This document shows positions 49,001-59,500 of a stretch of 64,000 nucleotides of DNA, one piece after another. Numbering within the stretch: the stretch's first letter is position 1; the number at the start of each line of letters is the position of its first letter. A model generated the notes under the pieces. That model saw only the letters and a list, made by a program, of their open reading frames with translations. It was not told where the DNA came from and did not search any database. Source of the stretch: Klebsormidium nitens (taxonomy: Eukaryota; Streptophyta; Klebsormidiophyceae; Klebsormidiales; Klebsormidiaceae); NCBI GenBank assembly GCA_000708835.1, contig DF237357.1, forward strand, positions 1-64,000, in the 5' to 3' direction. A program made the position numbers and the translations under genes.

Positions 49001-50705
49001 GCATGAATAAACTGAGGGACGCGACAGACATAGCAGTCCAACTTGAATCATAGTTGCTCAGCACTTCTTTCATCTGGCATCTACTCGAAGGTGCCAAAGC
49101 CGAAGGCTTTCCAGCAATATACCACAATCCTCTCAAACTTTTAACCTCTTCTGGTTCATCCCTACGACTAACACAGAAGGCTTTGCTGCTTACCTGCTCG
49201 CCCATGACAGCTCCCGTCAGCTGATACTGGTAGTAACATGCCTCTTCAGTCGAATGAAGTGCCGCAGCCTGGTCAGACAATACCCGGAGCATGTGTCCGG
49301 CTGAGCGGTTGAGGATTTCATGCCTGCGCAGAAAAGCATACGTTTCTTGATATAGTCCAGTGCTTTTATGCGCAAAAAAGTGTAAAACCAGAATCCTTGT
49401 CAAAATGGCCAAATGTGGCTCCAGCGGAGCGCCAAGCATGTGCCAGCTGTGCGGTTAAGCACCTTGCATCAATATAATGCCTTCTTGATTAACTTGAAGC
49501 GGCACTAGCAACCTACTGGATAGAGGATTAATAACATGGTAAACAGTTATTATGAAACCTTGCGGGCTTGTTCCAGAAGCTTGTGACCACAGGTAACCAA
49601 GCACCATTCTGACAAAAGCACGGAATACAGCAATGTTCCGGCCATGTTCTGGACTCGTTGGCATTTCTGGAATGTTGAAGTAAGTAAGTAAATGCTTCCA
49701 AGCCGAATGACGCAAATCTCTCCATGTGCTTGAACTCCCAGATTGTAGAGAGCAAAAGTCGGGTTTCTACAGAAGATTCTGCTCTCAGCAGCATGTCTGC
49801 TTAGACTAAAGTAAGGGTCCTCACCTGATAGACGACCCGAGGCTGTTCACAGCATTCTTCGTGCTCTGAGACGTCCAGAACCACGTGAATATGGTTAAGA
49901 GGCTGACGGACACAGCAAAGAGCGTCTGCACACAAAAGAGGAATGTCAGCTTCACTGTGGATGAATGGTGGCTTTCAGGAGCAAAGAGCTTTGCATTGTT
50001 AAAAAGCTTCTGAGTTGTTCTAGGCTCGAAGTTACTAGGACAGCAATGAATCGACTTTGGCAGAACAGAGCGTCCTTGACCACTGCAAAAGTCCATAGAG
50101 AGTCTGCCTCTGCCAATGCAAGTTGAGCACACCAAGTGGTCACTTGTTTGCAAATTGCAAGTCTCCGGTCAAATCACCGTCTGTCTTGTATTGCATAGCT
50201 GAACAGTGCTTGGTGCACACTTTAACCAAGAACTTCTGGAGACTGACGTGCTGTTACGAAGGGACGCGTACTCTGCTACAGCTATGGGTACACTCAAGAA
50301 GCTTGACAGGATGCCACGAGCTCCAACACACAGCGGTAGCTCTCAGCCTTACTCTTTGCCTGATGTACGCGAAGACAGATTGGGCAAGTTGCCGAATACA
50401 TTTCAATGATGCCCGGCGATGAGGTACGCAGCCAGCACAAAGGAGAACAGCAAGAAGGCCCGAATGGTTTAAAATGCCCTTAGAAGTGAATCTACAATTC
50501 AGAAGACAGGTGCATCAGGCCCAAGATGACTTACGATGATAGCGAGTCTGGCAACGAGCACCGAGTAATTTGGACGCGGCCCGGTTCCTTGCTTCCCCTC
50601 CGCTCCTGTTGACGGCGCCTCTTCCTTGGGCGACTGCGCTGCACTGCGGACTGGCATTGGTGTCATCCCAGATCCATTATCCACGATTACCTCGAGGCTC
50701 TTCAT
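37033..50705 (-). CDS. HK1: AHK1-like hybrid sensor histidine kinase (osmosensor type)
   Basis: Nineteen exons, 1105 residues: 50705-50535, 49925-49825, 49323-49194, 48711-48566, 47478-47171, 46444-46300, 45156-45022, 44390-44204, 43821-43711, 43533-43459, 42768-42530, 42245-42007, 41359-41297, 40756-40546, 40038-39950, 39558-39395, 38764-38327, 37826-37686, 37257-37033 (TGA). TM1 is at about 51-75 and an extracellular sensor runs to about 375 (cache-like, inferred). AIPRTSIMGVIDERS precedes TM2 (FLVSLSVAIFALGCVLVVFF). The H-box SHELRTP has His452; the N-box LLSNAVKF, G1 VDDSGIGIP and G2 HGGTGLGLGIV follow. After a degenerate receiver-like segment comes the receiver, with AEDTPILQ, MDCQMPNVDGY (phospho-acceptor Asp1029) and LSKP (Lys1083). 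The same architecture and motifs occur in Arabidopsis AHK1 (about 1200 residues), a plasma-membrane osmosensor signalling by His-to-Asp phosphorelay. A Pro/Ser-rich insert lies between the N and G1 boxes. Confidence 0.95.
39175..39420 (-). repeat. Three tandem ~82-bp units at the HK1 exon 16 donor
   Basis: The exon end with donor (plus strand TTGACAGTTACTTACCTGTCTGACAGGACTG) is preceded by two similar units with CTCACCTTTCTGAGAGGACT near 39227 and TTACCTAGTGAACAAGACTG near 39309. Each carries AGGGAACAACAAGAA(C/G)TAG. Spacing is about 82-83 bp. The copies are downstream of the exon in transcript sense and retain donor-like ACC|T borders. Confidence 0.9.
44391..44580 (-). repeat. Decayed copies of the HK1 exon 8 acceptor region
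   Basis: GATGACCCCCATAATG...CTGCAAGAATG of the true acceptor (44369-44400) recurs as GATGACCCCCAAAAAA...CTGCAGAGATATG 109 bp away. CTGCAATCTGGGCACATATT follows about 40 bp further. GAGCCAACA is repeated with the last two. Confidence 0.85.
45136..45640 (-). repeat. Three tandem units (~165-169 bp) over the HK1 exon 7 acceptor
   Basis: The true unit has AGAGCAGGTGCTGCAAACCC and CACCTGCAAAGGTGAGCGAA at 45136. Copies start with TGCTGCATACCCCACCTG at 45311 and 45476. Each copy also repeats the downstream intron words GGCAGC.GTGA, AGGACCGGGTTGTG and GAAAG. So a whole exon-edge-plus-intron segment was duplicated twice. Confidence 0.95.
47475..48080 (-). repeat. Five-unit tandem array (~136 bp) over the HK1 exon 5 acceptor
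   Basis: The real exon start gives GACTTTGTAAGCCATTTGCC, ACCCCCCGAGGGGCGTACTGCAG on the plus strand. The same block recurs with CGTGCTGCAG or TACTACAG at 47611, 47750, 47886 and 48018, spaced 136, 139, 136 and 132 bp. Intron words such as AGTGCGCA.T.GGGCGA and TTGGCCAGTGGAGT are also repeated. The copies lie 5' of the exon in the transcript and carry frame changes. The array is open on the minus strand over much of its length, but in shifting frames. Confidence 0.95.
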
Positions 50706-53524
50706 GACCGCCTGCGAGAGCAGAGAGGTGCCAACAATGAGGGTTTGTCAAGAGATCCTCCGAGGGCCCTACGACAAAAGGGAGAACAGTGAGTGAGGTG
50801 GCATGTCAACCGAGAGTTCATTATAGATGGGAGTCCGATTCTGCCACAGCCTAGACAACGAAGCAGTCCTGAAGTCCCAGCCGCAACAGAAAGGCACAAG
50901 CCTGACTGAACCCTAATCGAATATGCTATATACGTGCGGTATACGTGCATAGACTATAAGCTGACCACCCTCTTCAACCCACCATCCAAAAAGCTCTCTA
51001 GTCAACTGAACCCTATTGTTCAGCATGGCCGGACTCCTTTACATCACACTTGAGTGGCTTGCTCATATTCAAGGCTACTTGGGAAGCACACAACATTTTA
51101 AACCCTCGCACAAGGCAGGTTGGGCTCCTATTGAGGCCTGGCTCCCATTGTGCCTCGCAGACATTACACACTGGGAATCTGTCAGTCTGGAATTAGAAGC
51201 TGAAGCTTCTCAACTTCCATTAGCTAGGCATTTCAGTGAGTGGGAACCCCTCAGCGGAGGGTTGCTAACTTCCCAGAGCACGGTGTCGGCCTGGAGTGAT
51301 CACACTCACCTTCTGGTGGATAACAACAGGGCCAATACTACTATCAAGCTCAGTCAGTTGACCAAGGCCCGACGAGAGACTCTAGGCATCGGTCCTGAAA
51401 CCCATGAGCGTCAAGCGTCTCCAGATCCAGCAACCGCTCCAACTCAAACCACACACTGCTGCCGTCTAGGTTAGATTGCAACACACTTGTTGCAGCCTCG
51501 TTTCTGTCAGGTGTCTTTCAACTAGACAAGCAAAGCTCTGCGCAAGAATCAGCTTTTGCATCCCTGTGGAAGATTCACCTTCTGCATCCCTGCCCCTTCA
51601 AATACTATCCCCCGCCCAAAGATAGGGTTCGTCTCCGAGCTACTTGCTAGCAAGCACTTTGCCAACCTGAACTAGTGCTGTTGGCATCAGGCAAGAGTGT
51701 TCCCTCACTAGCCTGTCACAAATGAGCACCAAGTCCCACGAAGCCCTGCACCGACTCCACCCTGACTGGACCAATCCTTGTTCAGACCATATTGGTACCT
51801 GCCATCTTTCTTGCTGGCGCGCCCTGCCAGTGTACCTACTTGGCACGATACCGGTATGCTTGCAAAGAAGTGCGCCTGCGTGCGCCTTTTGCAGAAAGTT
51901 TGAGCGATCTGCTTTTTGATCGCTTTTTGGGCGCTTTTTGCGGTGGATGGAACCCGCAAACAACTAACCACGCTTCAGAGGCCGACACCTGTCTGTCTGG
52001 TACTCTCCCTGTCTGGTACTTTTCAAATAACCTGCTCTTGCATCTGGTGCTGCCACGTATAGAGGCAGTACGACTTTTGTTGAACCATTTATGGCACCGG
52101 CGATCTGCTGACGACCTGTTTACGTCAGGCAAATCCGAATGTTGCGCTGAAGAAAGTCCGGAGTCCGTTGTCCGTTGTCAATTGTCCGTCGCGGATGTCT
52201 CCAGAATCACTCCAGATCCTTACCAAACGGTAATGGTATCTGTCGATAATGTTGAACCTCTGTGAAGATCAGCGCCACGTCGACAACTTCACGGATATAC
52301 CGTAGGTAGCTCGGAACAGGCCATGGCCCTCGTGATCTCCCTGCATGGCGAGCCGTGAAATGGCCGAGCGCAGGTCGAGGAGCCACTGACGTTCGTAGGA
52401 GACGGCAGCTGGGTTTCTCCTAGGTACCGTAGTTGGGCTTGCAGGTGAAGAAGAGGGCATACAGCTCGTGCTTGACACAGGCAGGGTTGCCCAGAGATTG
52501 AGCTTGCGTGTTGGGAATGGCGGGCTCGTCGGTATGTATGCGGGTTCAGCCCGCTTTGCATGTGGCACAGCGGGAAACTTGGGGCAGGCGTCATGTGGGG
52601 GATAGGCTTTCAGAACATGGCACTTGCAACAGGTAGGATGTAAAATCTGGTTGTAACCTTTGAACTCTTAGGCGAGATGCGGTTAATCAGTGAGCAGAGG
52701 AATTGTTTTTGCTGCCGGTCTGCAACAAGCAGACCTTGGAGGATTATCTGCACTTTACCATGTTGTTGGAGTGGGAGTTTGGAACACTAGCATTTCAAGC
52801 TTGCGCGAAATTGACCAATGTCCGAAGAATTTAGATGGTACAGAAGGCAGCTGAATTGAGCATTGTGGACTAGTTTGAGGAGAAAAGGTGGCTTTCAAGT
52901 ATGGGAGCGTTTTCTCTGAGGGATTTGGATTGCAAGATTTTGGTTCTCTTCGGTTCAGAGACTGTAAGCTCCTGTTGTGGTCTGGTGCTCCTTGCAATTG
53001 TGGAGAAATAGTAATAAGTTTTGTTGGAAACTGTCCTTGCTTTGGAAGCGGTTGGGATTGCTGGATGGAAACTGTCCTTGCTTTGGAAGCGGTTGGGATT
53101 GCTGGAAAAAAATGTACTAGGGTCTGTTTCCATAGCGTCCTTTCTGATTTTGGACTCCAGATGTTGGGAGAGTTTTTCTTGAGTTGCTCCTGTGGACTCC
53201 TTTCGAAATTTCTCATTGAAAACAACAACAGCCGAATTTACGCAGTGCGCCACATCAAGAATGGTCGAGTCCTTGAGGCTCCAGCAGATTTTTCTCTTTC
53301 TTTGGAGGCCACTGTTGGCAGTAAAAAGTGTGCCATCTCTTGCCCCGCTTCGCCTAGTCACCTGGGTATCTACCTCTCAGAGCGTTGTTTTCTTTTACAC
53401 ACGAGCAATAAGAATTTGAAACAGAAAAATTTCCAGCCGTTGCAACCGGAAGCTATCCAAGGACAGTTTGTGAAAGCGTTGAGACTTCTGCAGGCCCTTT
53501 CGCCCTGCGGCGCGCAGGCCGCAG
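50706..53524. other. Divergent intergenic region between HK1 and SPP
   Basis: 2.8 kb of promoter and leader sequence for two outward-facing genes. An ATG frame at 51025-51474 (149 codons, beginning MAGLLYITLEWLAH) and a plus-strand open frame over about 52888-53577 have no recognisable domain. A minus-strand stretch near 52400-52500 can be read as GNPACVKHELYALFFTCKPN and looks coding-like, but it stops at once and could be a gene fragment. None is firm. Confidence 0.4.
53022..53106. repeat. Two perfect 41-bp tandem units upstream of SPP
   Basis: GGAAACTGTCCTTGCTTTGG plus 21 further bases (AAGCGGTTGGGATTGCTGGAT-type) occur twice in succession, without mismatch over 40 bp. This implies a very recent duplication, about 430-500 bp upstream of the SPP start codon. 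Confidence 0.9.
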
Positions 53525-56500
53525 ATGGTGACGCACAAAATTCACCAGTTCCAAACCACAAAAGCAGCCAGCATTAGGAACTTTCCTCGTGCCGGCACGG
53601 CAAAGTCGGTAGTTCCAATACCTTTGGCCGCTTCTCGGGAGCTTTCCTTAGGCAAGTCCGAGTCTGTGTTTCAAAAGACACAGCTGAGGTCAGGATTTTT
53701 AGGGGCGGGGCTTCGCTCCCGGAATCGAGGTCCAAGCCATGAATCAGCAACGAGGGGTGTGGGGTTTCTAAGAGGAGGGGTCCCCTGCTGCCGGCTGTCA
53801 GACTCGCTGGAGACACATGAGGGGTTAGAAAGTGCGAGAGGTTTAGGGTTCGGGTGCGCGCCTCTGCGGGGGCCCCAAAGAAGGAGGGATGTCGTAGTTA
53901 AGGATAGTCGGAAGACGGGGTCCGGGGGGGCAGGGAGTGGGGCAAAAGCGGAGGGGCCGGTGCCCCCCCTGCACGCGGTGGCGACGCTACAGGATAATAG
54001 CACTAGGACTGAGTACCTTGATTCAGAGGTAGGTCGCACTCTCGTGATTGAAGCCGTCTCATGTCTCGTCCAGTTTGGGGGCGCCAAGATGCGTGTAGCT
54101 TCACAGTGATGACCGGAGGACGTTGGTGACCTACCCCTTGCATGTGTGTTGGCAGCTTGAATCGTGTGGGCAACTTTTGTGAACTGGGCGACAGACTTTC
54201 AACTTTTATGTTCGAAGAGAGTGGGCTCCTGAGGTTTAGAAGATGGTAAGGTTTCAGGGCAACAGTCCTTCGCTGTGAAGAAGTTTCATTGCAGAGGCCT
54301 GTTGCACGATGTTTGGAGAGGGGGAGGCTTTTTCGGCCAATTGTGTGATATGCCAGGCAGATTTAGCAGCAGCCCAACGGTCTCCATCAAAGTCTTCTTC
54401 ACTGGATAGCAGGATGTAGCATTCGCTTAGCACCACAGGGTCAGGGGGAAGATCCTAGGTGCCGCTTCACTAGCACTCCCGTGGTGCCCCTTTCCCTGCA
54501 TTTTCTGATAATTCTGACATTCGACGGCCTCGTAGAATCCTTCTCCGTGTGTATCCCTGTTTTCTTCCCTTTTTGCAAGGGCGATTCGGGGCATGGGGCA
54601 TCTCACCAGGTTGGATGTTTCGGGGCAGAGTGTCAAACTTTCTTTTGTTGCCTGTGCCCATACGGTAGCTGTGAAGAGGATCGGGTTACACCAGATGCGC
54701 TTCACAGGATAAACCCCTTAACCATAAAGCCAGCATTTTCTGATGTGGACCCGTTTTGTTTTCTTTCAGATTGTCGACAACACAAACTGGGAAGAATTTT
54801 TGCACACACCGCTGCCGACACACCCGCGGCTCATCCGAGGACAGCTTGACAACGGGCTTCGCTACGTGATCCTTCCGAATGCGCTGCCGCCTAACAGGTA
54901 TGTTTGCCATTTGTTCTTGAAGTTTCATTTTTGAAAAACAAACGATTCTTTTGTCGTCTCCTCTTGCTCCCTTTTTTCTCAAGATCTAGACTCGGTGAGA
55001 GATGCATGTAGGGAGCGTCACATAAAGTTTCTAGACTTGATTGACGAAATGAGCTCGTCATGATTTGCGTTCGCGCTTTTAGGTTCGAGGCCCATCTGGA
55101 GATGCACGTGGGGAGCGTCGACGAGTTGGACCACGAGCAAGGCGTCGCGCATCTGATCGAGCACGTGACGTTCCTCGGGAGCAAGAAGCGGGAGCGCATC
55201 CTGGGCACGGGGGCCCGCTCGAACGCATACACCGATTTTCACCACACAGTGTTCCATGTACACAGCCCGGTCAAGTCGCAGGAGACGGGAGAGGCGCTGC
55301 TGCCGCTCGTGCTGGACGCGCTGCACGAGGTAAGCAGAAACGAGCATGAAATGCGGTTCCAAACCATGAGGAGATGGCGGTTGTGTCGCTTTTCGTCCGT
55401 TCTCGGAATGCTATAGCACAGTCAAAACGTCACCGCTTCAAAGGCACTGTTTTAATCCGCTGTGGAGGTGGTTCTGCTGCGAAGCGAGTGCTAGTTTCCC
55501 TCTGTAAAGCCTTGCTGCGCCTTCATATGGCCCAGATGTTGGGGTGGGGTGGAAGTTTCGATGAGTATGCGCTCTTGTGTAGTCTGGCGGTTAAGGTATT
55601 GAATTCTGCTATCGGCCCCTCGCAGCGGAGCGAAAGACACGGATTGTATCTTGCAAGATTCCGGTTGAGTCGGACACTTCCGATTCTGGATCAGTTATGA
55701 CCCAGACTTCTTCCTTTTTCAAGCAAGTGCTTAGTAAAGCATGGCGGTTACTAGAGATGATTCCTTACCAGACTACGTTCTTGAGAGCTTTCAACACCTT
55801 GATCTTTCTTTTGCCTGACTCTTTACACTCTCGCTTCCATCAGATTGCATTCCAGCCCGAGTTCCCCGACTCTCGGATCGAGAAGGAGAGGAAAGCGGTG
55901 CTGTCGGAGCTGCAAATGATGAACACCATTGACTACAGGGTAGACTGCCAGGTGAGTCCTCTGTTCACGCAGCAGTTTAAGAAACGGCGTACGTATCATG
56001 CAGCAATTGTGATTGACATCGTGGAGTTCGTTGAGTTCGATTCTCCTGCTGTGTAGTTGTTGCAATTGGTCAAATGTCATGATCAAGTGCGCTTTGGGCT
56101 CTCAGCTCATCAGGGCTTCAGTCCCAACTACTCTGGTCTTCTGCATGATCGACGCTCCTCAAAGTGTTCAAAGCGACCAGAGAATAATGTCTAGTAGAGC
56201 GACTGCCGAATTGGATTGTACTGCTGTTTAAGCAGGCGTCGTTTTGATCTTTCTTATGCTTCAGCATCTCCCTATCATTGCTGCTTGGTGCGGCAGGATT
56301 TGCGTCCTGTCTTTGCTGGGCTGAGAAAATCATGTTACAGGCACTTGTTGCTTATTCACTCGTAATTTCGGTTTCTGTTGACCTAGACAAACTTAACCCA
56401 ATCTTCTGTAGTGATATCTTTTCCTGCCGCGCCGTTGGTAGTGCTACGGCTTGGCACTTACAAGCAAGAACAAGCTCATTCTCCCTCTCCTTTCAGCAAG

Positions 56501-59500
56501 TACTGGATTTTCGTTTAGGAATGAGCTTATACGTGCCTTTTCATTATCTTTTACTCTCTCGCGGTTTCTTCAGCAGCTGCTCAATATGAACAGGGCACAG
56601 CGCGCCTGTTCACACTCTCCCTTACTCCCTGCAGCTCCTGCAGCACCTGCACAGTGAGAACAAGCTCGGGTGCCGCTTCCCCATCGGCCTGGAGGAGCAG
56701 ATCACCAAATGGGACTCCGCCACCATCCAAGCTTTCCATAAGCGATGGTACTTCCCCGGAAACGCGACGCTCTTCATCGTCGGCGACTTCGGCCCCGTGG
56801 ACCACGTGCTCGACCTGATCCACAAACAGTTCTCCAAAGTCCCGCCCGCCGTTTACTACCCGAACCGAAACCCCGCGACGTCCCCTGCCGCCGCGAGCCT
56901 CCACACCCCTAACCCGGAAACGCAGAACCCCAAACCCTCGCTTTTTTCCGGATTCTCCCCGTCGCGATCCCCGTCCCATACGACTTCCAACTCCCCAAAC
57001 CCCGAAACGATCAAACCCTCGCACGCGGCCCTGCAATCGCTCAGCTCTCTGTTCAACTCGGTTGGAAACCACCAGCCTAACCCGCTGTCGAAAAAGGAGG
57101 TTGCGCCTTTTCCGCCGCTTCCGGAGCCGATCCGGAAGGAGCGGCACCCGATTCGGCCGCCGGTGGAGCACCAGTGGTCGAGCGAGAGTATGCTCAAGTA
57201 CGCAAAATCGGGTTACCCGGCGAAACGGGGTCTGGAAGTGGTTCCGCAGGTGTTCCAGCACGAGTTGCTGCAGCACTTCTCAATGAACGTCTTCAGCAAG
57301 GTAAGGATGCTTAGCATCGAGCATTTGGGAAGGGTTTGGAATTACAATATCCGAGGGATATGAGGGAAATAGGGGTGAAACTTTCGTTGGTGTTTGAGAA
57401 CGATATTGCAGCCCTTTCCGACAATTGTCTCTGGCAAGAATAATAGGGATCGGATATCTAGGGATTCCAGATTTGAAGGATTTGGAACCAGGGGCTTGAG
57501 ACTCGAGGGTCGGGGTTGGCGGAGAATGGGTTCAAGAGGTGGTTTCGGGGTGTCCAAAAGACCCAGTGCAGCGTTGTTTACTGAACCTGAGAGAGATTTC
57601 GTTCGCACACTTGTACAAAGGCTCAAAGCCTATGCACTCTTTAGACTGATCTTGCTCGCCCTTGCTTGCGGCTTGCTTGGGTATTTTTATGAAATGTATT
57701 CTCCCCAGACAGCATCTTAAGGCTCTGACAAGTTCCACCTAACGTAGCCGGCCATGTCCAGTGATGGACTTGTCACCAATCTCTGACCCTTTCACCAACG
57801 CCGTCAGGGACGTTCACTCGATTAGCAAAGTCTCAACGTTCACCCGGCGCTTCCTTCCAATTGCTTGCTCATCAGCCCTTAGTTTCGGTCGCTCTTTATC
57901 AATCTTTCGTCTGCCCGCTTTTCATCGCCTTTTTGTCTCAACGAATGGTTGCTTGCTAGGGTTTTCCTCTGGAATGCTGTCACACCAGCTAATCCCTACT
58001 AAGTCCTTGCTAAAACTCGTTCTTGACCGCTGCAGAACCCCGTTCGGCCCACTCGGACGTACCTGGACCTGCGCAACGTCCTCATGCAGAGGATTGTGCT
58101 GTCCACCTTCCAATTCAGGATCAACACCCGCTACAAGGTGAGCCTTCGATATTCTGGAGACTTGCTTCCCTGTCTTCAATATTTGCAACCAGGTCCGCGC
58201 TGTAAGCATGTTAGGAGCCTGTTAGGCAAACATTGACTACTCTATGAATCTTTTGAAGTCGGTTAACCTTATCTAAGGCAGCGTATTAGAAACACCATTT
58301 GAAGAACACTATGCACTGACACCCTGTCCTGTGTGTGTGCAGAGCGCTAACCCTCCCTTTAGCACCATCGAGATGGACCATTCCGACTCTGGGCGGGAGG
58401 GCTGCTCAGTTACCACACTGACAATTGTATCCGAGGCGAAGGATTGGCGGGGAGCCGTCCAGGTTGCGGTCCAGGAAGTGAGTTGCATTAATTGCGGCCT
58501 TTCGAATGTCTGAAGAAAAAATGTAGGTCGCAATCGGAGGTCTTTGAAGCCGTGATGAGGTGCTTTGACCTTTTGAGGCGGGTTGATGTTCTGCCTGGCA
58601 CCGCTAGGAAGGACTCCCGATAAGCCAGCTGCGAGAGGTTTGCTACACACAACCCTAACGTTGGTCCCCTATTTTGCTCCAGGTGCGGCGTCTGAAGGAG
58701 TTTGGCGTGACGCAAGGCGAGCTGACGCGCTACCTGAAGGCGCTCCTGAAGGACAGCGAACAGCTGGCCGCGATGATCGACAACATCCCGTCGATCGACA
58801 ACCTGGACTTCATCATGGAGAGTGACGCGCTGGGGCACTCCATAATGGACCAGCAGCAAGGGCACGAGTGCCTCAGCGCCGTCGCTGACAGTGTGACGCT
58901 GGAAGACGTGAGGGGTCCCCCTGTGGCACGGCTCATTTTTTCCCTTCTGATCAACGTCTGGTTGGCCTTCAGTTGTTGACCAATGAGGTGTAGGCTTAAT
59001 TGAAGGATCATGAGGGCCGTTGCTCACAGTGTAACGCTGGAAGACGTGAGATTTGCGAAACTTTTCCGTTTTTTGTCCCTTTTGTCCTTCGTTTCTGACG
59101 GAATAGACCATCCGTTTACGGTCCGCTTCAGTGGGAAGAGAAGTGCCTGAGCGACGTCGCTGACAGTGTGACGCTAGAAGACGTGGGAATCCTAAACTTC
59201 CTCCGCTTCTGTATGCTCTCCAGCGCGTTTGAGTAGTTGCACCAGTTACTCGTCTTCCGGTTTCATGATACCAACTGCTCACCGCGGCTGATCGTGACGG
59301 TTGAGATCGTGACAATGCGACTGTCCCGTTGGTGGACTCTGCACTTAAGTCCGCACCTGAGTGTAGCCCACCTCGTCTTTTGAGAATGATTACTTTTCAT
59401 CAGAAGAAGATAAGGGATCAGGCAGTACAAGTAGCACAGGTGACGCTGGAAAACGTGAGGCATTCGAGCTTGCAGTCTCTGCTTTGATGGCACATCTGTA

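Noticed and set aside
50405-50470. Extra HK1 exon coding a hydrophobic RAFLLFSFVLAAYLIA segment
   Set aside because: No usable acceptor AG lies in front of it and it ends at once in TGA. Exon 1 (ending ARLAII) joins in frame to TLFAVSVSLLTIFTW at 49925 to form the transmembrane helix.
51025-51474. 149-codon ATG frame between HK1 and SPP
   Set aside because: The amino-acid sequence has no recognisable motif and codon use is unlike the flanking genes. Noted in the intergenic entry only.
52888-53577. 230-codon plus-strand open frame overlapping the SPP start
   Set aside because: It starts without ATG, includes a recent 41-bp duplication and ends in another frame inside SPP exon 1; the SPP ATG at 53525 follows an in-frame stop and fits better.
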